Below are positions 32,456 through 41,621 of a stretch of DNA of 64,000 nucleotides, piece after piece. Source of the stretch: Actinocatenispora sp036503555 (lineage in GTDB: Bacteria > Actinomycetota > Actinomycetes > Mycobacteriales > Micromonosporaceae); the NCBI GenBank assembly GCA_036503555.1, contig DASXWQ010000013.1, forward strand, positions 124,001 through 188,000. Reading direction: 5' to 3'. A program made the translations under genes and the position numbers. Every line of letters begins with the position of its first letter. Within the stretch, counting starts at the first letter, position 1. The notes beneath the pieces are model-generated. The model saw only the letters and a program-made list of their open reading frames with translations, was not told where the DNA came from and searched no databases.

Positions 32456-35182
32456 TCAGTCCGCTCGGCGCGGGGCCGGGCCGCGGTCCGGCTCACCCGG
32501 ACGCAGCAGGCCGAGCGTGCGGCCGCGCCGGATCGCCTGCCGGCGGCTGTTCACGCCGAGCTTGCGGTACAGGCTCTTCAGGTGCGCCTTGACCGTGTTG
32601 ACGCTGATGTGCAGGTCGGCGGCGATCTCGTCGTTGCTGCTCAACGTCGGCAGGTACCGCAGCACGGTCAGCTCGCGGTCGGTCAGCTGTTCGGCCGGCC
32701 GCTCCGCGGGCGGCCCCGCGTCGTGGTCGTCGGCGGCGACGAGCGTGGCCGCGAACGCCGCGTACGTGCCGAGCAGCCGCTGGTGCCGCCGGATCAGCGG
32801 TACGAGCCGACCGCCGGCGAACCGGAACGGATGACTCAGCCGGTCGGCGTAGGCGAGGCCGAGCGCGCGGTCCACGGCGTCGACGGCGGCGCCGTCCTGT
32901 CGTTGCGCGTCCGCGGCCAGCGCGGTGATGAGCGCTTCCTCGACGGCGACGGCCCGCCCGCGGCCGGCCGGCCGGTGCGGCGGCGCGACCCGCTGCCGGG
33001 CACGGGCCGGGCGGGACAGCGCCAGATCGGCCCAGCCGAGCCAGACGCGGTCCCAGTCGCCCGGCGCGGTACGCGGGCGCAGCCGGTCCAGCACCGCGCC
33101 GGGCGCCCCGGCGGCGAGCTCCGCCTCGGCGTCGACGCCGAGCAGCCACTCGGTGAGCAGGGCCGGCAGCGCGCCGTCGGCGTGCAGGTCGGCCACCGAC
33201 TGCCGGGTCGCGGCCGGATCCCCGGTCTGTACGCGCAGCCTCGCCTCCGCGATCCGCACCGCCGACGCGAGCATGCGTTCCGGGCCGGCGGCCGCGCCGG
33301 CCCGCGCCAGGTACCGGGCGGCGTCGCGCGGATGGTCCTGTTGCAGCGCGGCGAGCGCCAGCGCGAGGAACGCCGCCGCCGCGTACGGCTCGGTGCCGGG
33401 ATCGTGCCGCTCCGCGGCGACCACGGTCGCGAGCGCCCGCCGGGTGCCGGTCCGCAGCTCGCCGCGTACCACGTCGACGAGGGCGCGGTGCGCCTCGGCG
33501 CTGCGCGCGGCGAGGTCGAGCCCGCCGGCCGTCGCGTCGCCCACGGCGGTGCGCAGGTTGGTGTCCGCGGCGCCCACCGCGCCCTGCCACAGCTGCGCCA
33601 CGCCGAGGATCCAGTGGGCCAGCGCCCGGTACTCGGCCCGTGCCGGCAGCGCCACCACCGGGTCCGGTCCCGTGCGGGCGAGGACCAGGGTCGCGCCGGC
33701 GCGGGCCGTGCGTACCGCTCCGGTCGAGGCGGCGGCGGTCGCGTCGAGCAGCGCCAGCGCGACGTCCGCCGCGGCACGCAGCTCGGCCGGCACGCGGGGC
33801 AGCGCGGCGCGGGCCCGGCGCACGTGTGCGCGGGCGCCGGCGGCGTCGGACCGGGCCAGGTCGGTGACGGCCGCACACGCGAGCGTGACCAGCGACGGGG
33901 CGGCGTCCGCGAGCTCGGCGAGCGGCCGTACCGCACCGGCGAGGCGGGCCCGGTCGGGGCCGAACAGCCGCGGTACGGCCAGAGTGAACAGCACCCGGCC
34001 GACCTCGTCGAGGTCGCCGGAACGTACCGCGTGGTGCAGTGCCGTCACCGGCTCCCGGTGCTCGCCGTACCAGCGGGCCGCGCGGCGGTGCGCGGTGGCC
34101 GCGGCCGCCGGGTCCTCCACCAGCAACCGGTGACGCAGGTACTCGCGGAGCAGCGGGTGGTACCCGAAGTGTTCGCGGTGCGGGTCGAGCGCCGTCACGA
34201 GCCCGGTCCGCCCGGCCAGCTCCGCCAGTAGCCGCCGGCCGTCCGGCCGCCCGGACAGCGCCACGGCGAGGGAGCCGTCGAGCCGCGCCACCACGCTCGT
34301 ACGCAACAGGAACGAGCGGACCGCCGCGGACAGCGGCGCGACGACCTCGGCGGCCAGGTAGTCCGCGACCGGCGGCACGTCCCCGGCGAACCGGGCGACG
34401 CCGGCCGCCGGATCGGACCGGTCGACCGACATCGCGGCGAGCCGCAGCCCCGCCGCCCACCCGTCCGTACGCGCCAGCAGGTGGTCGGTCTGCGCGACGT
34501 CGAGCCGCAACCCATGCGCGTGCAGCAGCCGGCCCGCCTCGTCCCGGTCGAACCGCAGGTCCGGCGCGCCGATCTCGCCGAGCAGCCCGTCGAGCCGCAG
34601 CCGGTGCAGCGGCAGCCCCGGATCGTTACGGCCGAGCAGCACCAGGTGCAGCGCGCGCGGCGGGCGGCTGACGAGCGCGTCGAGACGGCGCAGCACCGAA
34701 CGGTCGCGTACCAGGTGGATGCCGTCGAGTACGAGCACCAGCGGCACCGGCAGCTCGTAGAGCAGGGCGTGGATCCGGTCGACGGGTCCCTCGTACGTGA
34801 GTGGCCGCGGGCCGCCGTCGCCGAGCGGTACGCCCGTCAGGCGCAGCGCCGCCAGCACGGCGGCGAAGAACGCCGCCGGGTCGTCGTCGGCGTCGTCCAG
34901 CGTGAGCCACGCGACGGTACCCGGGGCCAGGCCGGCCGCCGCCCACCCGGCCGTGAGCGCGGTCTTCCCCTCGCCCGGGCCGGCGGTCACGAGCGTCGCG
35001 CCGGCCGCCGCCAGGTCGGTCAGCCGACGCTCCAGCCGCGGCCGCGGAACGTACGTCGCGGGCCGCCGGGGCACCGACAACCGCGCCACCATGGCCGGTG
35101 GTACGCCGACCGGCAGGGTGTCGCCGGGCTGCCGCCGGTACGCGCCGAAGCTCGTCACCCGCGGGTCCACACCGCGTGTCAT
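32456..35182 (-). CDS. LuxR-family regulator, large ATP-binding (LAL/MalT-like) type
   Basis: A 908-residue regulator. The Walker A loop GPGEGKTA (residues 68-75) and a Walker B-like VPLVLVLDGIHLV follow the family start PRPRLERRLTDL. A long TPR-like helical sensor region (about 370-800) follows. The end carries a LuxR HTH: LTDRELTVLRYLPTLSSNDE, then IAADLHISVNTVKAHLKSLY with RKLGVNSRRQAI. MalT-type STAND ATPases switch on transcription when an inducer binds the sensor. The inducer is unknown. The neighbours (DUF7144, LanC-like) are possible targets. The start is less certain: an in-frame ATG at residue 31 is a plausible alternative. Confidence 0.9.
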   Translation of the reverse strand: MTRGVDPRVTSFGAYRRQPGDTLPVGVPPAMVARLSVPRRPATYVPRPRLERRLTDLAAAGATLVTAGPGEGKTALTAGWAAAGLAPGTVAWLTLDDADDDPAAFFAAVLAALRLTGVPLGDGGPRPLTYEGPVDRIHALLYELPVPLVLVLDGIHLVRDRSVLRRLDALVSRPPRALHLVLLGRNDPGLPLHRLRLDGLLGEIGAPDLRFDRDEAGRLLHAHGLRLDVAQTDHLLARTDGWAAGLRLAAMSVDRSDPAAGVARFAGDVPPVADYLAAEVVAPLSAAVRSFLLRTSVVARLDGSLAVALSGRPDGRRLLAELAGRTGLVTALDPHREHFGYHPLLREYLRHRLLVEDPAAAATAHRRAARWYGEHREPVTALHHAVRSGDLDEVGRVLFTLAVPRLFGPDRARLAGAVRPLAELADAAPSLVTLACAAVTDLARSDAAGARAHVRRARAALPRVPAELRAAADVALALLDATAAASTGAVRTARAGATLVLARTGPDPVVALPARAEYRALAHWILGVAQLWQGAVGAADTNLRTAVGDATAGGLDLAARSAEAHRALVDVVRGELRTGTRRALATVVAAERHDPGTEPYAAAAFLALALAALQQDHPRDAARYLARAGAAAGPERMLASAVRIAEARLRVQTGDPAATRQSVADLHADGALPALLTEWLLGVDAEAELAAGAPGAVLDRLRPRTAPGDWDRVWLGWADLALSRPARARQRVAPPHRPAGRGRAVAVEEALITALAADAQRQDGAAVDAVDRALGLAYADRLSHPFRFAGGRLVPLIRRHQRLLGTYAAFAATLVAADDHDAGPPAERPAEQLTDRELTVLRYLPTLSSNDEIAADLHISVNTVKAHLKSLYRKLGVNSRRQAIRRGRTLGLLRPGEPDRGPAPRRAD

Positions 35183-35442
35183 CCGCCGCGTCCCGCCGTC
35201 GGGAATTCAGGACTACGAGTCGAGCCTACGAACCCGGCGGGGCCACGGCCCCGGTACGGCGAAGCTCTGCCTGTTCGGTCGACCGGCCGCGTCGGGACAT
35301 CGGCCCGGCGGCGCGGCCGATGGGCGGACCCCGGCTCACCCGAGCGCGCCCCGCGATGCGGTGTGAACCGGGCAAAGACTAACCAACAGGACGCTGTGTG
35401 CCGGTCCAGGCGCCCGACGCACCGGTTGCCGTCCGCCCCGGC

Positions 35443-35448
35443 TAGCGT
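35443..35448 (+). promoter_or_regulatory. -10 box (TAGCGT) of a probable leaderless transcript
   Basis: TAGCGT is followed by 6 nt and then the ATG at 35455. No SD precedes that ATG. The same box also lies 44 nt before the FkbM gene at 52097, there with an SD-bearing leader. Confidence 0.5.
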
Positions 35449-35454
35449 GACGGC

Positions 35455-36756
35455 ATGGCGGTGACGGGGGAGTACCGGGAGACCGGTGAGGCCGCGTGGG
35501 CGTGGGTGCTGGCGCAGGTACGCGGCGACGACGGGCCATGGCTGCCGGAGTCGGTCACCGGGGACGGGTGCGGTGCCCCGCCGGCCGACCGCGACTCGCT
35601 GTACGCCGGGATCGCCGGCCTGGCGCCGGTGCTCGCCGAGATCGCCCGGTACCGGCCGCTGACCGGCACGGAACGCGCCCTCGCCGACGCGATCGTGGTG
35701 CGGTTGACGGCGACCGCGGCGGCGACGTCCGAGCCGTGCTGGGCCGAGGGGCTCGCCGGGTACGTGACGGCGCTGCGCCTGCTGTCGCCGGGCGCGGAGC
35801 AGGTCGCGCTGCGGCGGCTGGCCCGGCTCGCCACCCCGGCCGGCTGGGACACCACCCTGGACGTCGGCGTACGCGGGCCGCTCACCGACCTCGTCCTGGG
35901 TACGGCCGGGGTCGTCCTGGCGGCCGCGTGGGCCGGCGGCCCGGACGCGACCGGGATCGTGACGGTCGGCGCCGACGCGCTGCTGCGCGTGGCAGAGCCG
36001 ACCGACGCGGGGTTCGACTGGCGGATGTGGCCCGGATACCGCGGAAGCTCGCCGAACTTCTCGCACGGCACCGCGGGCGTGGCGTCCGCGCTCGCCGTCG
36101 CCGGCCGGTCCCTCGGCCGCGCGGACCTGGTCGACGCCGCGGTCGCCGGGGCGCGTCACCTGCTCGCCGTCGGCTCGCTCGACGACGGCGGGTTCGTCGT
36201 GCCGCACACCCTCCCGTACTCGACGCGCGACGTCGAACCCGTCACCTACACCTGGTGCCACGGCCCGGCCGGCACGTCGTACCTGTTCGCCGCGCTCGGC
36301 CGCGCCGGCGTCCGGGAGGTCGGCGGGTACGACGTGGCCGAGCTGCGCGCGCGCTGCCTGCACTCGGTGCTGACCTCCGGGCTGCCCGCACGGTTGCGCC
36401 CGGGCTTCTGGGACAACGACGGCCGCTGCTGCGGTACCGCCGGAGTCGGTGACGTGCTGCTCGACGCCGCGCAGGACACGGCCGACCCGGCGCTGGTCGC
36501 GGCGGCCCGGACGATGGGCGACGCGTTGCTGGAGCGCGTCGTACGCGACGGAGACGGGGCGCGCTGGCGCTTCGTCGAGCACCGGGCGGCGGAGCCGCTG
36601 CTACCGCCCGGTACGTCGTGGATGCAGGGTGCCGCGGGCATCGCCGCGTTCCTGCTGCGCCTGGCCCGTCTCGACCGGGACGGTCTCGACGCGGCGGTCG
36701 TGGACCGCCCGGAGCAGTGGTGGGCGGTCCCGGACCGGCTTCGCGTGAGCGCCTGA
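35455..36756 (+). CDS. Stand-alone LanC-like (lanthionine synthetase C family) protein
   Basis: A 433-residue alpha/alpha toroid with the repeated GxxG turns of LanC proteins: SLYAGIAGLAPVL, NFSHGTAGVASAL, TWCHGPAGTSYLF, GRCCGTAGVGDVLL and WMQGAAGIAAFLL. In nisin cyclase the zinc ligands are Cys284, Cys330 and His331, with catalytic His212. Here Cys268 (WCHG) and Cys325 fit the first two, Cys326 stands where His331 would be, and His204 fits His212. Zinc binding is therefore plausible, with an altered third ligand. No lanthipeptide precursor or dehydratase is nearby, so lanthionine formation on a local peptide is not supported. It could act on glutathione- or mycothiol-type thiol adducts, as proposed for LanC-like proteins. 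Confidence 0.82.
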   Translation: MAVTGEYRETGEAAWAWVLAQVRGDDGPWLPESVTGDGCGAPPADRDSLYAGIAGLAPVLAEIARYRPLTGTERALADAIVVRLTATAAATSEPCWAEGLAGYVTALRLLSPGAEQVALRRLARLATPAGWDTTLDVGVRGPLTDLVLGTAGVVLAAAWAGGPDATGIVTVGADALLRVAEPTDAGFDWRMWPGYRGSSPNFSHGTAGVASALAVAGRSLGRADLVDAAVAGARHLLAVGSLDDGGFVVPHTLPYSTRDVEPVTYTWCHGPAGTSYLFAALGRAGVREVGGYDVAELRARCLHSVLTSGLPARLRPGFWDNDGRCCGTAGVGDVLLDAAQDTADPALVAAARTMGDALLERVVRDGDGARWRFVEHRAAEPLLPPGTSWMQGAAGIAAFLLRLARLDRDGLDAAVVDRPEQWWAVPDRLRVSA

Positions 36757-36762
36757 CAGCGG

Positions 36763-38184
36763 CTACGCGCGGCTCGGCTCCTCGGCGCGGCCGACGTGCC
36801 GCAGGCTCCGGTCGAACACCGTGATCAGCAGGAACAGCAGACCGGCCGCGAGCATGAACCAGGCCAGGTGGTGCATCCCGCCGGTGTCGGCGTGCTGCCC
36901 GAACGCCCGCGCTGTCGCCGCCGACGCGACGATCGACCCGAGGTACATGAAGGTACGCAGCAGCCCGGCGGACGACCCCATCCGCGCGGGGTCGGCCTGG
37001 TGGTAGACGGAGTTCTGTAGCGCCAGGCTGTTGAGCCCCTGCGGGACGCCGAGGACGAACACGACCGCGAGCAGCGCCCAGATCGGGCTGTCGCCGCCGA
37101 GCGTCAGCAGCAGCGCGCACGCGACGAGCTGCCCGATCGCGCCGACGACCAGCTTCCCGCGTACGCCCCGGCGCCGGCCGGTGAGCGTCGAGACGCCGAT
37201 GGCGACGAGGAACAGCGGCAGCTGCACCAGCCCGGTCTGCGACGGCGTGAGCCCCCGCCCTTCCTCCACCCACTGCGTGTACCCGTACAGGAAGGCGTAG
37301 GACACGACGTAGGCGACGAGGCTGCGGGCGAACGTGGCGAGCAGCGGCCGGTTGCCGCCGAGCACCCGCAGGTGGATGAACGGTACGGCGGCGCGCAGCT
37401 CGCGGACCGTGAAGCCGGCGGCGGCGGCGACCGCGATCGCCAGCAGGTACCAGGTGTGGGTGCCGGCGTTCATGAGGAACAGCAGCAGGCTCACGAGCAT
37501 CGTGGCGAACAGCGCCATGCCGCCGAAGTCGAGCTGTGCGGCGATGCCGCCCGGGCGCCGGGTGCCGGTCGACCGGGGGAGGCGGAGCGCGCCGAGCGTG
37601 AACGCGACGGCGGCGAGCGGGATGTTCAGCGCGAACGTGGTACGCCAGCCGCCCAGGCCGATGAGCAGCCCGCCGAGCGACGGGCCGATGACCGCGATCG
37701 TCTGGCTCGCCACGGTCAGCGCGGTCAGCACGCCGCGGGGGCTGTCGATGCCGGTCCGTTCCGACTCGGCGCGCAGCAGCGACATCGCCGCCGGATACCC
37801 GGCGCAGGTGCCGAAGCCGAGCACGACGCGGGCGGCGACCAGGCCGCCGAGGTTCGGCGCGAGGGTACCGGCGATCCCGGCGAGGCCGACCAGGGCGGTG
37901 CTGACGAGGAACAGCCGGCGCGGCCCGAACAGGTCGATGAGCCGGCCGACGACCGGCTGGCCGAGTGCGGTGGCGAGGTACAGCGCCGAGACGAGCCAGG
38001 CGGTCTGGGCCGGCGGTGCGCCGAACGCGGCGCCGATCGGGACCAGCGCGACCGCGATGATCGAGGAGTTGACCGGGTTCAGCACCGACCCGACGATCAT
38101 CGGTGGGATCAGCTTGCGGTCGAAGCGCCCCTCCGGCTTGCCGTGGGCGTCGGTGACCGCCGTGGCCCGGTCCGGGTTGCTCAT
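36763..38184 (-). CDS. MFS transporter, DHA2-type drug exporter
   Basis: A 473-residue protein with about 13-14 hydrophobic segments. IVGSVLNPVNSSIIAVALVP with the family-typical early helix 1, GRLIDLFGPRRLFLVSTALV (motif A) and VVLGFGTCAGYPAAMSLLRA (motif B/C region) indicate a drug:proton antiporter. QGLNSLALQNSVYHQADPARMGSSAG is the late DHA2 motif. ATG 38184 is chosen over an in-frame start at 38232 by position of the AAAGG SD. It converges on the LanC-like gene with only 6 bp between stops. No dedicated regulator is adjacent. A CTGTACAG palindrome lies upstream at 38253-38260. Confidence 0.88.
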   Translation of the reverse strand: MSNPDRATAVTDAHGKPEGRFDRKLIPPMIVGSVLNPVNSSIIAVALVPIGAAFGAPPAQTAWLVSALYLATALGQPVVGRLIDLFGPRRLFLVSTALVGLAGIAGTLAPNLGGLVAARVVLGFGTCAGYPAAMSLLRAESERTGIDSPRGVLTALTVASQTIAVIGPSLGGLLIGLGGWRTTFALNIPLAAVAFTLGALRLPRSTGTRRPGGIAAQLDFGGMALFATMLVSLLLFLMNAGTHTWYLLAIAVAAAAGFTVRELRAAVPFIHLRVLGGNRPLLATFARSLVAYVVSYAFLYGYTQWVEEGRGLTPSQTGLVQLPLFLVAIGVSTLTGRRRGVRGKLVVGAIGQLVACALLLTLGGDSPIWALLAVVFVLGVPQGLNSLALQNSVYHQADPARMGSSAGLLRTFMYLGSIVASAATARAFGQHADTGGMHHLAWFMLAAGLLFLLITVFDRSLRHVGRAEEPSRA

Positions 38185-38349
38185 GCCTCGGTCAGCCTTT
38201 CCGGCACGGCCCGTCCGTGTCCCTGCCTCCACGCTAGATCGTTCAGCTCAAACTGTACAGCCTTACCTGTCTAATTGGCCTGTCGGCCCGGTCACCCCGG
38301 GACGAATACGCGTTGCCCGGCGGGACGCGCGGCCGGCAGACTGCCCCGC

Positions 38350-39258
38350 GTGACGGAGATCAAACACGCGGACGGCCGCGCGGGCATCGACGCCGCCCTG
38401 GTCACCCGGCTGCTCGCGGCCCAGTTCCCGCAGTGGGCCCACCTGCCCGTACGCCCGGTCGCGGTCGACGGCTGGGACAACCGGACGTACCGGCTGGGCG
38501 ACGACATGACGGTGCGGCTGCCCACCGCCGAGGGGTACACGGCGGCGGTCGACAAGGAACACCGGTGGTTGCCGGTCCTGGCCCCGTCGCTGCCCGTACC
38601 GGTCCCGGTGCCGCTCGGGATCGGCGCGCCCGGTGAGGGCTACCCGTATCCGTGGGCGGTGCGGCGCTGGCTGGACGGCGAGACGTCGGGTACCGACACG
38701 ATCGGCGACATGTCCGGGTTCGCCGTCGCGGTCGCCGAGTTCCTGCTCGCGCTGCAGCGGGTGGACGCGACCGGCGGCCCGCGGGCCGGCGCGCACAGCT
38801 TCCACCGGGGCGCGCCGCCGGCGTACTACGACGACGAGACCCGGCGCTGCCTCGCCGCGCTCGCCGGCCGCGTCGACACGGACCGGGCCGCGGCCGTGTG
38901 GGACGCCGCGCTCGCCGCCGAGTTCGCCGGCCCGCCCGTGTGGTTCCACGGCGACATCGCCACCGGCAACCTGCTCGTCCGCGACGGCCGGCTGTCCGCC
39001 GTCATCGACTTCGGTACCTCCGGCGTCGGCGACCCGGCCTGCGACCTCGTCATCGCCTGGACCCTGTTCACCGGGGAGAGCCGCACAGCCTTCCGCCGTA
39101 CCGTCGGCCAGGACGCCGGCACGTGGGCGCGCGCCCGCGGCTGGGCGCTGTGGAAGTCGCTGCTCGTGCTGTCCGAGACGATCGACGGCGACCCCGCCGC
39201 GGCGGCCGTCAACCGGTACGTGATCGACGAGGTCCTCGCCGACCACGACCACGCCTGA
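38350..39258 (+). CDS. Aminoglycoside phosphotransferase (APH) family kinase
   Basis: A 302-residue protein kinase-like enzyme. It has GWDNRTYRLGDDMTVRLPTA (nucleotide-binding strands; the Lys is replaced by Arg in the VRLP strand), the Brenner catalytic loop VWFHGDIATGNLLV with Asp and Asn, and the metal-binding VIDFGTSGVGDPACDL. In this large family some members phosphorylate antibiotics and others metabolites such as hydroxyurea-type sugars or choline; resistance should not be assumed. It starts at a GTG without an SD, 7 nt after a CAGACT box, so it may be leaderless. Convergent with the XRE gene. Confidence 0.88.
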   Translation: MTEIKHADGRAGIDAALVTRLLAAQFPQWAHLPVRPVAVDGWDNRTYRLGDDMTVRLPTAEGYTAAVDKEHRWLPVLAPSLPVPVPVPLGIGAPGEGYPYPWAVRRWLDGETSGTDTIGDMSGFAVAVAEFLLALQRVDATGGPRAGAHSFHRGAPPAYYDDETRRCLAALAGRVDTDRAAAVWDAALAAEFAGPPVWFHGDIATGNLLVRDGRLSAVIDFGTSGVGDPACDLVIAWTLFTGESRTAFRRTVGQDAGTWARARGWALWKSLLVLSETIDGDPAAAAVNRYVIDEVLADHDHA

Positions 39259-39284
39259 GGTCCGGGCCGCACCGCGTTCAGGCG
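39252..39284. terminator. Hairpin over paired stop codons (APH / XRE)
   Basis: CGCCTGA (39252-39258) pairs with TCAGGCG (39278-39284). Each arm contains the stop codon of one of the two convergent genes. The loop is 19 nt. Confidence 0.4.
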
Positions 39285-40078
39285 GTGACGCGGAGGTGGC
39301 GCAGGGCGCCGGCCGCGGGCGTACCGGGGTCGGCGGTGATGAAGACGACCTGCTGGTCGTCCTCGGGGACGGTCAGCACGTCGCAGTTCACGCGTACCCG
39401 GCCGACCTCCGGGTGTTCCAGCGTCTTGACCCGGTGGCCGGGGCTGCGTACCGGGTTACTGGCCCAGATCGCGCCGAACTCGGCGCTGCCCGCCCGCAGC
39501 TCGGCGAGCAGCCGGGCGAGCCGGCGGTCGGCCGGGTAGCGGTCGGCGGCGGCGCGCAGCCGTGCCACCGCGATCTCCCCGAACTCCGGCGCCGCCGAGT
39601 TCTCGTACGTGGCGGTGCCGAGGAACCGGCGGCGGGCCAGGTTCGGCTCCCGCGTGAGGTCGCCGAGCAGGGCGCGGGCCAGCGGGTTCGCCGCGACCAC
39701 GGTGTACGTCGCGTCGGTGACGACGGCGCCGGCCTCCGGCATCCGGTCCAGCAGGTCCGCCACGTACGGCCGGACCCGGCGGACGGGGCTGGCCGGCGGC
39801 GTCGGGTCGGCACCCGCCAGCCGGAACAGGTGCCGGCGCTCGGCGGGGCTCAACCGCAGCGCGCCGGTCAGCGACTCCAGGATCCGCGACGACGGGTGCG
39901 GCCCGCGCGCCTGCTCCAGCCGCGCGTAGTACTCGACGGACATGGCGGCGAGCCGGGCGACCTCCTCGCGGCGCAGCCCCGGCGTACGGCGGCGTGGACC
40001 GGCGCGCAGCCCGACGTCGGCCGGGCGCCGCGCCTCGCGGCGGTCGCGCAGGAAACGCGCCAGTTCCTGCCTGCTCAT
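39278..40078 (-). CDS. XRE HTH regulator with MmyB-like ligand domain
   Basis: A 266-residue regulator. The N-terminal HTH reads FLRDRREARRPADVGL, then TPGLRREEVARLAAMSVEYY and ARLEQARGPHPSSRILESL. The C-terminal part from about 105 is a PAS-like MmyB domain: AVVTDATYTVVAANPLARAL, then YENSAAPEFGEIAVARLRAA and LEHPEVGRVRVNCDVLTVPE. This domain may bind a fatty acid or other hydrophobic ligand. It is divergent from an SDR gene, a very common actinomycete pairing in which the regulator represses the SDR. Confidence 0.92.
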   Translation of the reverse strand: MSRQELARFLRDRREARRPADVGLRAGPRRRTPGLRREEVARLAAMSVEYYARLEQARGPHPSSRILESLTGALRLSPAERRHLFRLAGADPTPPASPVRRVRPYVADLLDRMPEAGAVVTDATYTVVAANPLARALLGDLTREPNLARRRFLGTATYENSAAPEFGEIAVARLRAAADRYPADRRLARLLAELRAGSAEFGAIWASNPVRSPGHRVKTLEHPEVGRVRVNCDVLTVPEDDQQVVFITADPGTPAAGALRHLRVTA

Positions 40079-40113
40079 CGGTCCTCCTCAACGGTCCGCG
40101 CCGGCCGGCGTTG

Positions 40114-40134
40114 CCAGGTACCGGTTGTGCCTGG
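40114..40134. promoter_or_regulatory. CCAGG-N11-CCTGG inverted repeat in the MmyB/SDR promoter
   Basis: A short dyad (40114-40118 and 40130-40134) between the divergent XRE and SDR starts. It is a candidate operator for the MmyB-type regulator. The short arms make this tentative. Confidence 0.3.
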
Positions 40135-40166
40135 ATCGGCCGCTGCGCGCTGGCATCGTCGATGTC

Positions 40167-40880
40167 ATGAACACTTCCACGGCACTGGTCACCGGCGCCA
40201 ACAAGGGCATCGGATGGCACATCGCGCGCCAGCTCGTCGACGCCGGGTTGACCGTCCACGTCGGGTCACGGGATCCGGAACGCGGGCGGCTCGCGGTCGA
40301 GCGGATCGGGGCGGGCGCCCACCTGCTGGTCCTCGACGTGACGGACGCGGCGAGCATCGCCGCCGCCGCGGCGCAGGTACCCGAGCTGGACGTGCTGGTC
40401 AACAACGCGGGAATCCTGGTCGACGGCGCCACGCCGGACGAGGCGGACGTCGACAGCTTCCGCCGGACGTACGAGACGAACGTGTTCGGCGTCCTCGCGG
40501 TGACCAACGCGTTCCTGCCGGCGCTGCGCCGTTCGTCCCGGGGCCGGATCGTGAACATCTCCAGCGGTACCGGGTCGCTGGGTGACACCGCGGCGCCGGG
40601 GTCACCGTTCCCGGCGAAGGGGCACGGCGCGGCGTACCGGTCGTCGAAGACCGCGCTGAACGCGCTCACCCTCTTCTACGGGCAGGCGCTCGCCGGCGAC
40701 AGGATCCTCGTCAACGCGCTGGCGCCGGGCCTGCGCCGGACCGAGCTCAACGCGCGGGCCGCGGCGGCCGAGGGCGACCCGGCCGAGGCCGCCGCCGGCG
40801 CGGTACGGCTCGCCCTGCTCGACGCGGACGGCCCCACCGGCACGTTCGTGTCCTGGGACGGTACGCCCGTGGCCTGGTGA
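40167..40880 (+). CDS. Short-chain dehydrogenase/reductase, MmyB-partner type
   Basis: A 237-residue SDR: TALVTGANKGIGWHIARQLV (TGxxxGIG), LDVLVNNAGILV, catalytic Ser in IVNISSGTGSLG, Tyr-Lys in AAYRSSKTALNALTLFYGQA. The ANKGIG variant and the ~235-residue length are typical of the carbonyl-reductase-like SDRs found beside MmyB regulators. ATG 40167 lacks an SD; CATCGT ends 7 nt upstream, so a leaderless transcript is possible. It converges with the LysE gene, 13 bp apart. Confidence 0.9.
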   Translation: MNTSTALVTGANKGIGWHIARQLVDAGLTVHVGSRDPERGRLAVERIGAGAHLLVLDVTDAASIAAAAAQVPELDVLVNNAGILVDGATPDEADVDSFRRTYETNVFGVLAVTNAFLPALRRSSRGRIVNISSGTGSLGDTAAPGSPFPAKGHGAAYRSSKTALNALTLFYGQALAGDRILVNALAPGLRRTELNARAAAAEGDPAEAAAGAVRLALLDADGPTGTFVSWDGTPVAW

Positions 40881-40893
40881 GGCGGGCCGGCGG

Positions 40894-41547
40894 TCACGCT
40901 GCCAGCACCCCGGGGCCGGCGGTGGCGACCACGTCGGCGACCAGCAGGACGGACAGCGCGGCGAAGGTCAGGCCGGCCAGCACGGTACGGATCCGGCCGG
41001 CCCGGGTGCCCGGCGCCAGCGCGGCGCCGAGCCGGCCCGCGGTCAGCCCGATCGTGCTGTCCACCGCGAGTCCGACCAGCAGGAACAACACCCCGAGCAG
41101 CAGGAACTGCGCGGTCACCGAGGCGTGGCCGGGGCGGACGAAATGGGGCAGGAAGGCCGCGAAGAACAGGATCACCTTCGGGTTGGTCAGGTTGGTGAGC
41201 ACCGCGCGGAGCAGCAGCCGGCCGTCGCCGGGGGCGGGCAGGGCGGCCGGCGCGGCGGTGCGGGCGGAGCGCAGCGTGCTCACCGCGAGCCAGGCGAGGA
41301 ACCCGGCGCCGGCCAGCCGTACGACGACGAGGGTCCACGGTGCGGCGGCGACGACCGCGGCGAGTCCGAGGGCGGCGGCGGTCACGTGCACGACCATGCC
41401 CAGCGCCATGCCGGTCGCGGACAGCACGCCGGCCCGCGCGCCCCGCGCGGTCGCGGTGGCCACGATGTACGCCATGTCCGGCCCGGGCGCGATCGTCACG
41501 AGAAGGACCGCGACCAGGTAGCCCGGCAGGACGGCTGGATCGATCAT
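40894..41547 (-). CDS. LysE/RhtB-family amino-acid exporter
   Basis: A 217-residue protein with six predicted membrane segments. It carries the family N-terminal motif LVTIAPGPDMAYIVATATARG (close to the PGPxxxxV signature) and LTNLTNPKVILFFAAFLPHFV, the conserved NPK segment before helix 4. Export of an amino acid or homoserine-lactone-like compound is expected. ATG 41547 has GGAG 6 nt upstream. It is divergent from a CGNR zinc-finger regulator, and both genes are preceded by the same 15-bp sequence, so both are probably controlled by that regulator. Confidence 0.9.
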   Translation of the reverse strand: MIDPAVLPGYLVAVLLVTIAPGPDMAYIVATATARGARAGVLSATGMALGMVVHVTAAALGLAAVVAAAPWTLVVVRLAGAGFLAWLAVSTLRSARTAAPAALPAPGDGRLLLRAVLTNLTNPKVILFFAAFLPHFVRPGHASVTAQFLLLGVLFLLVGLAVDSTIGLTAGRLGAALAPGTRAGRIRTVLAGLTFAALSVLLVADVVATAGPGVLAA

Positions 41548-41557
41548 CACCTGCTCC

Positions 41558-41572
41558 GTAACGCACTGACAT
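41558..41572 (-). promoter_or_regulatory. 15-bp operator/promoter element, lysE side
   Basis: Read toward lysE (minus strand) this is ATGTCAGTGCGTTAC, identical to the element at 41622-41636 read toward the CGNR gene. The two copies make a perfect 15-bp inverted repeat separated by 49 bp. This copy ends 10 bp before the lysE ATG. Confidence 0.65.
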
Positions 41573-41621
41573 CTCCTAGCACCGTACGTCCGTCGGGGCG
41601 CGAAGCGCAACGGCCTCGGGT

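Noticed and set aside
35455..36756. A lanthipeptide biosynthetic cluster around the LanC-like gene
   Set aside because: No dehydratase, no Ser/Thr/Cys-rich precursor peptide and no peptidase or ABC exporter near it; the adjacent MFS is a general drug exporter type.
38350..39258. An antibiotic resistance gene call for the APH-like kinase
   Set aside because: The family is broad and the neighbours give no support for resistance; only the kinase fold can be defended.
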